Positions 46,371 through 57,400 of a stretch of 64,000 bases of DNA are shown in pieces; positions within the stretch are counted from its first letter, which is position 1; the number at the start of each line of letters is the position of its first letter. The notes below the pieces were generated by a model that did not search any database, was not told the origin of the DNA, and saw only the letters and a list, made by a program, of their open reading frames with translations. This DNA is from Eurosta solidaginis (Eukaryota; Arthropoda; Insecta; Diptera; Tephritidae). The stretch is taken from the NCBI RefSeq assembly GCF_040869045.1, contig NC_090320.1, forward strand, positions 150,744,941 to 150,808,940, given 5' to 3'. The position numbers and the translations under genes are program-made.

Positions 46371-46906
46371 TGTAACGAATTTAGGGAAAGTCCGCTTATT
46401 TGCAACCTTCTACTAACGTTGGTATCGCTAAACTGTTGAATAAATAACTGCAATATTCAATAATGCTAAATGGCTTTTATTAAAGTACTTCACAATAACA
46501 CTGATACTTCACAACTAATCAAACTGATTGGTCGTGCCTCAGCTGGTGTTGTTTTATACTCTTAGGTTTCCTCGTTGGCATATTTCTAGGCGTTTCTATT
46601 TCTAGAATTTACTTCTTGTTTACCAGCTATAAATTTCTCAGCAATAACTACAGATGCATAGCAATATGCGCGTGTATATGTGAGTGATACTTGCACCGAT
46701 GAGTGCCTACTTTTGGGAGTATCTAAAATAAATATGTGTTTGTGTGTTTCTCTCCGCTGCTCGTATGAACATATGTGTAGACATAATGATTAATTTGTTT
46801 ACGTGCATACAAGTGTGGCAGCTTGCTTTATTTTTGTTTTGGCTTTATTTACTTGGTATCAGATTAGTGATGTGAGTATCATTTAGTGTCACTAATATTC
46901 GGCACA
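46371..46906 (-). repeat. Family Z 3' LTR, complete
   Basis: On the minus strand it runs TGTGCCGAATATTAG...AATTCGTTACA, 536 bases, after the purine tract AGGTGGAGGGCAG. The inner part matches the truncated LTR at 2279-2752. Confidence 0.8.
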
Positions 46907-47340
46907 CTGCCCTCCACCTAAGTCTGATCGTCCCGATCAGAAAATTTCTTGATCGAACCACTGCCGGCTTTTCCAAATTAACCAATTTCATTTTGGTTCG
47001 TGGTTTGCCAATGGTTTGTATGCAGTACACTACATCGTTAATCCGTTTTACAACTTTGTATGGGCCTTCCCAATTAAAGTGCAATTTCGGAACAAACCTT
47101 TTTTTCGTTGTGGGTTTAATAACAGCACCAAATCTCCTTCCTGAAAACCTTCCGAATTAATTGCTTTATCGTATCTGGCTTTCATCTTGTCACTCATAAT
47201 CGTTGTTCGTTGCCTTATCAGATCATGTATTTCTCTCAGGTCTTCTTCCAAATCACCAGTGGATTTCTTGACATTTCTCTCCGCATCGGCATCTATCGAT
47301 AGCGATCCTTTCAAATGGCGCACCTGAGTTATATTGCTTC
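46907..47340 (-). pseudogene. Family Z integrase C terminus
   Basis: Two overlapping frames give MSDKMKARYDKAINSEGFQ with GDLVLLLNPQRKKG, then LHFNWEGPYKVVKRINDVVY, the usual C-terminal module of Ty3/gypsy integrase. A one-base shift near 47095 separates them. The tail is short and polar before the polypurine tract. The catalytic core is missing upstream, where a LINE now stands. Confidence 0.7.
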
Positions 47341-47654
47341 ATCTGGCCATGACTTCGGGTTTTGGGTCTTTCGCTCTGCTGCAAACCTCGAAGTTTGCAA
47401 TCCAATCATTTCATTTCATTTTTTATTCATTTTCTTTCAAAACAGCATATATGTTACAATAGCGACTTAAATTAAATTAACCATAATTACAGAAAGAAAA
47501 GTAAGGCATTCTGTAAAAATATATGTATTTTAGTATCGAATGCCATCTCCGAATAAAATTGAATTCAAAAACATGTAAAATAGTGTGTGGGGTGAAGTTT
47601 GATTAAAAATAATGAGTAATAAAATATATTAATACAATATGTACATATACTTTT

Positions 47655-50633
47655 TTAAGTGCTATGGTTCAGCAAAATTTTGATGTCTTCGTGTGATTTC
47701 TCTAGTAGAAAAGATTTAACCTTTCCCAAAAACTCATTCAGATTTCTAGTGACACGTATACATGCAGGCAACGCATTAAAAGCTTTACAAGAAACGATAG
47801 TAAAGAAGTTGTTGAAGCTGGTTGTTCGAGAGGTCGGGACATACACAAGTCCATATGAGTTTTGCCTCAAGTTATAACTATCCGATACCAGGCTATGTAA
47901 ATACCCACAGCGAATGAAAAATATCTTTAACGTTTTATAGTAGTACATATGCTTAACAGGAAGAACTTTCAGATCCCTAAACAACTCCATAGAGTGGTGA
48001 AAACGATCAACATTACATATTTTTCTTATGACCCATTTTTGAATAGTTAGAAGCTGCTGGATTTTATTACCTGCAGCGCCACCCCAACAGGTTATACCAT
48101 ATTGGAGCTTGGAGTGGACTAAAGCGTAGTAAATAGTTTTAAGTGTTTCGTTTGAACAAACTTTTCTTAAATTGTAAAAATAACGAACGGAAGATCGCAA
48201 GTAGGACTTCAAACGAGAAATATGCGTAGACCAACTCAAGTTTTGGTCAACAATAACACCAAGATATTGGAAGTCGCTTACTTTTTCAATAGTGAAGCAC
48301 TTATCGGAACAATTTACTTCAGCTTTAAACGATGCACAGAACAGAAAATTATTTAGTACAAAACGTTTGCAGTCAGTAGCATGGAATACAATGGCTATGT
48401 CAGGTGAGGATTTTGGATGCAAATTGAAATACATCAACTTCGTTTTCTTGCTGACACAGAGCTTATGTGCTGCAAACCACACTCTTAGCAAATGCACATC
48501 GTTATTGATTCCTGCTACTAAATCCAGATAGGTCGATGAGCCATAGGCGATAGCAAGGTCGTCAGCGAAGGCTGTTACTTTTCCATACAATGGCAGCGAG
48601 AATATTGAATTAAGGTAAATCAAAAATAGAATAGGACCTAAGACAGATCCTTGAGGTACACCTAAGCTAATTGTAACTGGGTTACTTATACTACTTCCAA
48701 CTTTTACTTTTTGAATTCTTCCTGACAAATAAGATTTAAACCAATTATATATAAAACCACGGAAGCCCGCAAAATACAATTTGTCTAATAAAATTTGATG
48801 ATCAACCATGTCAAATGCTTTAGTGATATCAACGAACAGTCCAGCACAATTCTTTTTATTGTCTAGTTCCCTATATATGTGAGAACAAAAGTCCAGCAGG
48901 GCATCTTCTGTTGACCGCCCATATCTGAACCCGAATTGCATTGAGCTGAAATAGTTATTATTGTCAAGAAATGATAGGATTCGACCTTTAACCAGTTTTT
49001 CAAAAATTTTTGAAATTGAAGACAGTAATGAAATAGGCCTGTAGTTATTTATATCCGTTTTGTCACCCTTTTTAAATAAAGGAATGGCAATAGCGCATTT
49101 TAAGTCTAAAGGAAATGATCCACCTAAAATACTCATATTAAACAAATGCGTTAGGATATCAACTAAATTTAGTGCCACATATTTAAGAGTCTGATTCGAA
49201 ATTCCATCACAACCACATGATCTAGAGTTATTCAGAGAATTAATTGTTTTTAAAACTTCAATGCCAGTAAATGGCTCGAAAAAAAAACTATTTCCCGAAT
49301 TCGAGAACTCAGGTATCAGAGCGGAGGATTCGAAAACAGGTGATTGCCCTATTGATAGAAAGTGATCATTGAAAAGGTTTGCCACTATTGGAGGATCAGA
49401 AAAGCTCACGCTACCATCACATAAAACAATTGATGTATTATTAGCTTTACAACTGCGATTCAGAAGACCGTTAATAATATTCCATTCCTTCTTTGGATTT
49501 CCATAGGAAGACCTAAACTTATTTCGATAGAAATTATCACGCTCCACGTGTACTTCTTTTTTCAGTTCTCTACATAATTTCATATACCTGCTGCGAAGAT
49601 TTGCGTTTGATGGGTGGTTTTTACACTTTTTTCCAAGCTTGTTTTTTAGATGAATTTTTTTGAGCAACTTTTTGCTAATCCATGGTTTTAACTTATAATC
49701 AGATCTGCGAGGGATAAAAGAAAAGCTAGCAGACTTAATGTGTCTGTTAAAAATGTTCAGAAAAATATTAAATGCCTTGGATACGTCTTTTTCAGAGTAA
49801 CATTCATCCCATGACTCAAATCGCAATAGTTCGTTTAGAGCGTCAAAATTTATTTGCGTTAAACAAGAACTAACCTTTTTATTATTGTTTTTTGCACAGG
49901 CCTTGCTTAGTAGTACACCAGTCATAGTGTGATCTGTTATTCCGACATCAAGATTTAGGCTACGCAAACTACTGAGAAAATGATTACTAACACGACAGAA
50001 AACGTGATCCAAGCAGCTTCCAGACATACTACGAGTTGGTTCATTTAAATACGATGTTAAACCATGACCAGCCATTAGATTTAGGAAACTATCTATGGTA
50101 GGATTAGCGTTAAGAATATCTAAATTAAAGTCACCTAAGATGACAATATTGGCTGAATTTTCACTACGGAGAAGATTTGAGAACTCTTCCACAAATATCT
50201 GAACAGGTATCGCATGTAGCCTGTAAACACATATAAAAGTAAAGACTGCACCGGAAATACTTATTGAAACCTTTAGGATGTCAGCACTTGTGAGATTGCA
50301 TTCAAAATAATCACACTCATACATATCCCGAACAAAAACTCCAACACCACCTGCAGAATAACTGTCATTAGTGTTCGCGAAAAAATTATAACCAGGTATA
50401 GTGAAATCATGAATTTCGTGGGAGTATATCCAGATTTCAGACAAAAGTATTACGTCGGGATAGTTTTTAAACATCTCTAGATTGCATAACAATAAATCAA
50501 AATTTTGCCGAAGACTACGTATGTTTTGATGAATAGCAACAAACGAATCCGTAGAATTATACATCAAATCAAGATCATTAATAGGGCTGATTATAGCGAG
50601 GTTGTTTATATATAAAATATTTGAGAAAGCCAT
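47655..50633 (-). CDS. LINE ORF2: endonuclease and reverse transcriptase
   Basis: An unbroken 992-residue frame starts at a true ATG (50633). The N terminus is an AP-like endonuclease: HQNIRSL (about residue 35), LLSEIWI (about 63), GDFNLDIL (about 167) and SCLDH. RT spans roughly residues 470-760: NYRPISLLSSISKIFEKLV, FVDITKAFDMVDHQILL, SLGVPQGSVLGPILF and the catalytic FADD near residue 690, then LGVIVDQNLSW. The C terminus has ALVHSKLQYGITCWGG. There is no RNase H domain. The motif style suggests the CR1/L2-type group; a jockey-like relative is possible. It would nick DNA and reverse-transcribe the LINE RNA at the target. This is the only long intact enzyme gene in the window. Confidence 0.85.
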   Translation of the reverse strand: MAFSNILYINNLAIISPINDLDLMYNSTDSFVAIHQNIRSLRQNFDLLLCNLEMFKNYPDVILLSEIWIYSHEIHDFTIPGYNFFANTNDSYSAGGVGVFVRDMYECDYFECNLTSADILKVSISISGAVFTFICVYRLHAIPVQIFVEEFSNLLRSENSANIVILGDFNLDILNANPTIDSFLNLMAGHGLTSYLNEPTRSMSGSCLDHVFCRVSNHFLSSLRSLNLDVGITDHTMTGVLLSKACAKNNNKKVSSCLTQINFDALNELLRFESWDECYSEKDVSKAFNIFLNIFNRHIKSASFSFIPRRSDYKLKPWISKKLLKKIHLKNKLGKKCKNHPSNANLRSRYMKLCRELKKEVHVERDNFYRNKFRSSYGNPKKEWNIINGLLNRSCKANNTSIVLCDGSVSFSDPPIVANLFNDHFLSIGQSPVFESSALIPEFSNSGNSFFFEPFTGIEVLKTINSLNNSRSCGCDGISNQTLKYVALNLVDILTHLFNMSILGGSFPLDLKCAIAIPLFKKGDKTDINNYRPISLLSSISKIFEKLVKGRILSFLDNNNYFSSMQFGFRYGRSTEDALLDFCSHIYRELDNKKNCAGLFVDITKAFDMVDHQILLDKLYFAGFRGFIYNWFKSYLSGRIQKVKVGSSISNPVTISLGVPQGSVLGPILFLIYLNSIFSLPLYGKVTAFADDLAIAYGSSTYLDLVAGINNDVHLLRVWFAAHKLCVSKKTKLMYFNLHPKSSPDIAIVFHATDCKRFVLNNFLFCASFKAEVNCSDKCFTIEKVSDFQYLGVIVDQNLSWSTHISRLKSYLRSSVRYFYNLRKVCSNETLKTIYYALVHSKLQYGITCWGGAAGNKIQQLLTIQKWVIRKICNVDRFHHSMELFRDLKVLPVKHMYYYKTLKIFFIRCGYLHSLVSDSYNLRQNSYGLVYVPTSRTTSFNNFFTIVSCKAFNALPACIRVTRNLNEFLGKVKSFLLEKSHEDIKILLNHST

Positions 50634-50668
50634 TTGAAATATGCAAGTATTAAATAATAATTAGAAAA

Positions 50669-50780
50669 CTACGTTACTTTTGACAAATCGTCAAAAGTAC
50701 TAAGAATAACAACGTCGCTATTATCAGTCTTTTTCATAATTATTCTACCATGATTTATCCACAGGTACTTATAATTTTGT
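50669..50780 (-). pseudogene. LINE ORF1 C-terminal remnant
   Basis: The frame YKYLWINHGRIIMKKTDNSD followed by VVILSTFDDL stops at 50669, 36 bases before ORF2. This is the usual C-terminal end of the RNA-binding ORF1 protein of such LINEs. The rest was lost by 5' truncation. Confidence 0.6.
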
Positions 50781-50782
50781 GC

Positions 50783-51180
50783 GATCAGTGACCGACTGAC
50801 GAAAACCAACCCAATAGAATCTCTGTTTAATCTTCTCGAGCGTCTTCGTGATTCCAAGATGACCTCCGCTTGGTCCACTATGCAGCTTGCTGAGCACGTC
50901 AGGAATCCTCTTTCTGGGAACAACTATCAGATGCTTCTTACATTGACCATCCTCACTCTCCCATACTCGATGCAAGCAACCAGATATCAATTCTAAACTG
51001 TTCCACTGTGCCCAATATGACTTCGAAATGGGACTCTTTGCTGACATCTCCTCTCTATTTGGTCTTTCGTTTCGTTCGAGCCCTTGCATAACATGTGACA
51101 GATCTGTATCTTCTAGCTGACACTTCCTTAGTTGTTCCTTTTCCCATTCATCCGCGCACGTTATAGTCATTAGCCGGTGC
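50783..51180 (-). pseudogene. Family Z pol fragment, RNase H end to integrase zinc region
   Basis: The frame gives ADEWEKEQLRKCQLED, ISGCLHRVWESEDGQCKK, VVPRKRIPDVLSKLHSGPSG and GHLGITKTLEKIKQRFYW. This is the region between RNase H and integrase with the start of the HHCC zinc domain. The LINE begins before the two Cys. The outer end abuts the V LTR at about 51181. Confidence 0.7.
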
Positions 51181-52188
51181 AATGCCGTTTTACCTGCATT
51201 ACAAGTATTTTCTACATGCACCGCACTGTAACCAATGCACTATCCCTATTACATACGCCACCACTGTAACAGCTGGCTGCAAGCGAATGACTGGCACTGA
51301 CAAATGCAAGTAATAATGGGCAAGCATTTCATTCGCGCACCGATCGCGTAGCTAAGATGGCACTTAATTCTCAAACTTTTCATATCCACCTTCAGCAAGG
51401 TAAGATCCGCATCCCATGCATGTGAGTGGATACCATTACCTTGTCTGGTACTTTCGATCCTGTACGAAGTGGGCGACCATGGTCGCTTCCTTTTTATGTG
51501 TCCAGGGAGTAGTGGGTGAGGAGATTTAATTTCCACCCCACAGCTTCCCTCCGACACTGGTGAGTCATCTCCCCATCTATGGGAAGATACCACCGAATAA
51601 ATTGGGTTCAGTAACTAACAACCGGTTCACCGGAAGTCACCACCGTATTAACCAGTGACTTATATCGATTTCACAAACTTTCGGTTGCTTGGAAGTCTAT
51701 CCAATGATCCACCTGCCGTGTCCACCGACCCACCGGAATACACCCGCCGTATTCACCAACCCGCCGTAATCCACCAACTTGTAAACCAGGGACTTGTATG
51801 GGTTTCACCAACCTTCGGTTGCTTGGAAATCGATCCGACGATCCACCTGCCGGGATACACCAGCCGTATTCACCGACCCGCCGTAATCCACCAACTTGTC
51901 AACCAGGGACTTGTATCGGTTTCACCAACCTTCGGTTGCTTGGAAATCGATCCAACGATCCACCTGCCGTATTCACTGATCCGTCGGAATCCGTCGACTC
52001 ACCAACTTTCGGTTACAGTCCACCTTCCATCCCTCGGCCAGGTCTACCTCTCTGCAACGGTGTGTGTGTGTTTTACCAAAATACCAACAAAAAATCGACG
52101 TGTGTTCATTTCAAAAGGAAATAGGTGTCCTTTTTCGACTCCGGATTGGCTGAGTGCTACCCCAGCCTTCGACGAAACCCACCTTACA
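51181..52188 (+). repeat. LTR 1 of family V, lacking its first bases
   Basis: Matches LTR 3 (60956-62010) along its length. It ends CCCACCTTACA before the PBS. It contains about three minisatellite units (51655-52010). The TGTA start is missing at the junction with family Z. Confidence 0.75.
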
Positions 52189-52189
52189 A

Positions 52190-53867
52190 ATGGCACCCGA
52201 GCAGATTCTCGCTTCCACAGGCGGCAGTGGAAAAGCATCAACTGACACCAACACTGTGGAAGCGAGCACATCGAACACACCAATCGTCACGCACACCCAA
52301 CAAAACACGGTAACCACCGACTCGCTCAGCTGGATTTATCTTCTTAAAAAAGAGAAACTGGTCGAGGAATGCAAGCGGCAACGCATCTTCGTAGAAAGAC
52401 AGACCGTAGCTGATCTACGCGCCGCACTGAGTACATATGTGCAAACCAAAAGAGCGCGAGCATCAACCGAAAACCTGTTGAGGGACCTAGAAAAGGAAGT
52501 TGACGCCGAAGAGAAAAGGCCCGTTAGATTACCAGAGGAAACCGCTCCTGCCATCCTTATAGAAGGCCCGCACCAAAGGCAACAGAGCACAAAGTAGCAC
52601 GAAATCAGCCAAGCGAGATGAGCTATGCAGAAGTAATAACCACGGTTCGCCTTTGGAATATTCATTATGATGGCGACGGGACTCTCCACGACTTCCTGGA
52701 ACGAGTTGAAGAACTAGCAGGATGCTATCGAATTCCACTGGACAATATCCTCATGGTGCTTCCAGAGCTCCTAAGCGGTAAGGCGCTTCAGTGGTTCAGA
52801 ATACGTAAACCTAACATCCATAGAAAGAGATTTTCTACCCCGACGACACCTGAGCCAGTTGGAGGAAGCTATCCGGCAACGGACTAACAAAGGACTACAT
52901 CTTAGCACTACAGACGCTGATTCGCCAGCACCCGACGATGTCCAAGGAGGACCACTTAAGCCGCTTATACGACGGACTCAGAGTGGAATACCGCCTCTCC
53001 TTCAAAAGATGAGAGTTCCAGACTATCGATGAACTGATGGAATTGACCGACAAATACGAACTCCTGAAAGCAGAGAAGAACAGTCAGGCCATGCAGCAGA
53101 CGCACAGCTTGGTCATGTTGGGCAAAGGATACAACAGATGGGAATCGTGCTGGAGGTGTAAACGACAAGGCCATATGCGTGCCCATTACCGCAACCCGGC
53201 ACGGACTTTTTGTTCCAGATGTGGCCGAGACGGGATCCTGTCTAGAGATTGCCGGTTCCAGACACTGCCATGCATAGCCTCACAAGGGGCCAATAGCGCT
53301 GTAAGCTCCAGCGTTAACCAGAGGTGAGGTTCCGATGATCGGCTCTATGTCAACATCACAACAGAGGGCAGGGTTGTGCGCGCGCCTGTGGATACAGGAG
53401 CCACGCTGACCTACATGATACGCCAATACCTGGAACACCGTCAAATACGCTCCCACCCGAACTCCAGACATGTCCTGTTGGCCAATCAAACCTGCATATC
53501 AAGCTCAGAAGTATTTAGAGTAAAATTTACGCTGGGCGGGAACACAACCAGCTTATTGGTATCGTCACTTCCAAACCTAGCCGAAAGGAGGATCTTGGGG
53601 ATGGATTTTCTAAGCAGCCGGAGGATCGCCATTATGCTGGATGGAGTCCAACTGACCACCACAAGAGGAAAACGTAATGGGGGCGCAGGTGGGAATAAGT
53701 ATGAACATGCTGCCCGCAGGATTCCGCATCAGGCGACCAATGAAGCCTCAACGACGGTGGAGGCACAAGCACAAGGGAAAACGTACGTGGTGTGCAAAGG
53801 GGCGAACACGCCGCATATGTCAAACACGGGGGCGCAACAACATACGTTAAGTACAATTAGTCAATGA
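52190..53867 (+). pseudogene. Family V gag and protease, unit 1
   Basis: ATG 52190 (MAPEQILAS) overlaps the primer binding site TGGCACCCGAGCAG (52191). An N-terminal stretch LLKKEKLVEECKRQRIF resembles a SAP-like helix pair. A lost base near 52567 shifts into the capsid-like part with FLERVEELAGCYRIPLDNIL (52618 on). Zinc knuckles follow: CWRCKRQGHMRAHYRN (last Cys now Tyr) and CSRCGRDGILSRDC (Ile for His). Protease has VDTGATLTYM (about 53388) and ILGMDFLSSRRI. After LDGVQL the sequence jumps to the element 3' part. RT, RNase H and integrase are absent, so it is non-autonomous. Confidence 0.75.
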
Positions 53868-54447
53868 ACATGGAACTGTTATTACATTACAAGAAAAAAA
53901 ATGTAAAATGTAAGCATTCCTGAATTTTTACATACATATAATATTGTCTAATCATGTACAGTAAATATTTTTTTCTCTTAAAATGAACTTCTAACACGCT
54001 ACATATATATATTATTTTTTCCAAATCATATAATTAGCAGGTAAACAAAATTAAACGGTAGTCCCATTTCTGTCAAAGAGGGCAACAAACAAAAAAACAC
54101 AAACAAAAGAGAGAAGAAAAAAAATTGCCCATCCCATTTATGTCAAAGAGGAAAAAAAGAAGAAAAGAAAACGAAAACCCGTTTTTTATATAATTAGTAT
54201 GTAAGAAAAAGGTTGTAATCGAATTTACAGCAACCTAGTAACGCAGTTATATATTAATTGATGTAAACGTTTTGGAGAAAAAACAAGAAACATAAAGAAT
54301 AAATAAATATCAGGCCCAACACACACACACCTGTACTCTGGTACGCGGGTGAATGATACCTGGGCACAGCCCAAGGTAGTGCAGGTCCGAAGACCAAAAC
54401 TCTTGTCCACCAAAGCGTTAACATGCTGCCCGAGGTAGGGGAGGGAC
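53868..54447 (+). mobile_element. Family V 3' non-coding region, unit 1
   Basis: AT- and A-rich, with an internal direct repeat around TCCCATTTMTGTCAAAGAGG (near 54062 and 54132). It ends in the polypurine tract GAGGTAGGGGAGGGAC. The same region follows unit 2 (60350-60955). Confidence 0.65.
54432..54447 (+). other. Polypurine tract of family V
   Basis: GAGGTAGGGGAGGGAC directly precedes TGTAATGACG of LTR 2. The same tract precedes LTR 3 at 60940-60955. Confidence 0.7.
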
Positions 54448-57400
54448 TGTAATGACGTTTTACCTGCATTACAAGTATTTTCTACATGCACCCAACTGTA
54501 ACCAATGCACTGTCCCTATTACATACGCCACCACTGTAACAGCTGGCTGCAAGCTAATAACTGGCACTGACAAATGCAAGTAATTATGGGCAAGCATTTC
54601 ATTCGCGCACCGATCGCGTAGCTAAGATAGCATTTAATTCTCAACCTTTTCATATCCACTTCGACTTAAGTACAAATAATTTGCATTTCATGATTATCGA
54701 AAGCTCACCTTCAGCAAGGTAAGATCCGCATCCCAAGCGTGTGAGTGGAATCGTCTGGTACTTTCGATCCTGCACGAAGTGGTCGATCTTGGTCGCTTCC
54801 TTTTTGTGTGTCCAGGGAGTAGTGAGTGAGGAGATTTAATTTCCACCCCACAGCTTCCCTCCGACACTGGTGAGTAATCTCCCCATCTATGGGAAGATAC
54901 CACGGAATAAATTGGGTTCAGTAACTAACATTCGGTTCACCGGAAGTCACCACCGTATTAACCAGTGACTTGTATCGATTTCACCAACCTTCGGTTGCTT
55001 TGAAGTCGATCCAACGATCCACCTGCCGTGTCCACCGACTCGCCGGAATACACCCGCCGTATTCACCGACCCTCCGTAATCCACCAACTTGTCAACCAGG
55101 GACTTGTATCGGTTTCATCAACCTTCGGTTGCTTGGAAATCGATCCAACGATCCACCTGCCGTATCCACCGACTCACCGGAATACACCAGCCGTATTCAC
55201 CGACCCGCCGTAATCCACCAACTTGTCAACCAGGGATTTGTATCGGTTTCACCAACCTTCCGTTGCTTGGAAATCGATCCAACGATCCACCTGCCGTATC
55301 CACGGACTCACCGGAATACACCAGCCGTATTCACCGACCCGCCGTAATCCACCAACTTGTCAACCAAGGACTTGCATCGGTTTCACCAACCTTCGGTTGC
55401 TTGGAAATCGATCCAACGATCCACCTGCCGTATCCACCGACTCACCGGAATACACCAGCCGTATTCACCGACCCGCCGTAATCTACCAACTTGTCAACCA
55501 AGGACTTGTATCGGTTTCACCAACCTTCCGTTGCTTGGAAATCGATCCAACGATCCACCTGCCGGAATACACCAGCCGTATTTACCGACCCGCCGTAATC
55601 CACCAACTTGTCAACCAGGGACTTGTATCGGTTTCACCAACCTTCGGTTGCTTGGAAATCGATCCAACGATCCACCTGCCGTATCCACCGACTCACCGGA
55701 ATACACCCGCCGTATTCACCGACCCCCCGTAATCCACCAACTTGTCAACCAGGGACTTGTATTGGTTTCACCAACCTTCGGTTGCTTGGAAATCGATCCA
55801 ACGATCCACCTGCCGTATCCACCGACTCACCGGAATACACCAGCCGTATTCACCGACCCGCCGTAATCCACCAACTTGTCAACCAAGGACTTGTACCGGT
55901 TTCCCCAACCTTTCGTTGCTTGGAAATCGATCCAACGATCCACCTGCCGGAATACACCAACTTGTCAACCAGGGACTTGTATCGGTTTCACCAGCCTCGG
56001 TTGCTTGGAAATCGATCCAACGATCCACCTGCCAGAATACACCAGCCGTATTCACCGACCCGCCGTTATCCACCAACTTGTCAACCAAGGACTTGTATCG
56101 GTTTCACCAACCTTCCGTTGCTTGGAAATCGATCCAATGATCCACCTGCCGGAATACACCAGCCGTATTTACCGACCCGCCGTAATCCACCAACTTGTCA
56201 ACCAGGGACTTGTATTGGTTTCACCAACCTTCGGTTGCTTGGAAATCGATCCAACGATCCACCTGCCGTATCCACCGACTCACCGGAATACACCCGCCGT
56301 ATTCACCGACCCTCTGTATTCCACCAACTTGTCAACCAGGGACTTGTATCGGTTTCACCAACCTTCGGTTGCTTGGAAATCGATCTACCTGCCGTATCCA
56401 CCGACTCACCGGAATACACCAGCCGTATTCACCGACCCGCCGTAATCCACCAACTTGTCAACCAGGGACTTGTATCGGTTTCACCAACCTTCGGTTGCTT
56501 GGAAATCGATCCAACGATCCACCTGCCGTATCCACCGACTCACCGGAATACACCCGCCGTATTCACCGACCCTCCGTAATCCACCAACTTGTCAACCAAG
56601 GACTTGTATCGGTTTCACCAACCTTCGATTGCTTGGAAATCGATCCAACGATCCAACTGCCAGAATACACCAGCCGTATTCACCGACCCGCCGTTATCCA
56701 CCAACTTGTCAACCAGGGACTTGTATCGGTTTCATCAACCTTCGGTTGCTTGGAAATCGATCCAACGATCCACCTGCCGGAATACACCAGCCGTATTCAC
56801 CGACCCGCCGTAATCCACCAACTTATCAACCAGGGACTTGTATCGGTTTCACCAACCTTCGATTGCTTGAAAATCGATCCAACGATCCACCTGCCGGAAT
56901 ACACCCGCCGTAATACACCAACTTGTCAACCAGGGACCTGTATCGGTTTCACCAACCTTCGGTTGCTTGGAAATCGATCTACCTGCCGTATCCACCGACT
57001 CACCGGAATACACCAGCCGAATTCACCGACCCGCCGTAATCCACCAACTTGTCAACCAGGGACTTGTATCGGTTTCACCAACCTTCGGTTGCTTGGAAAT
57101 CGATCCAACGATCCACCTGCCGTATCCACCGACGCACCGGAATACACCCGCCGTATTCACCGACCCTCCGTATTCCACCAACTTGTCAACCAGGGACTTG
57201 TATCGGTTTCACCAACCTTCGGTTGCTTGGAAATCGATCTACCTGCCGTATCCACCGACTCACCGGAATACACCAGCCGTATTCACCGACCCGCGTAATC
57301 CACCAACTTGTCAACCAGGGACTGGTATCGGTTTCACCAACCTTCGGTTGCTTGGAAATCGATCCAACGATCCACCTGCCGTATCCACCGACGCACCGGA

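Larger units (their letters stand above)
47400..50782 (-). mobile_element. CR1-like LINE, 5' truncated, ORF2 intact
   Basis: Consists of the last about 37 codons of ORF1, a complete ORF2 and a 3' UTR of about 250 bases. The UTR ends in short repeats (minus-strand AATGAAATGAAATG) rather than a long poly(A). It interrupts family Z pol sequence in the same orientation. Confidence 0.75.

Noticed and set aside
2279..46906. The two Z LTRs as ends of one giant element
   Set aside because: Both lie on the minus strand, but the 5' LTR is at the low coordinate and the 3' LTR at the high one. They cannot belong to one copy.
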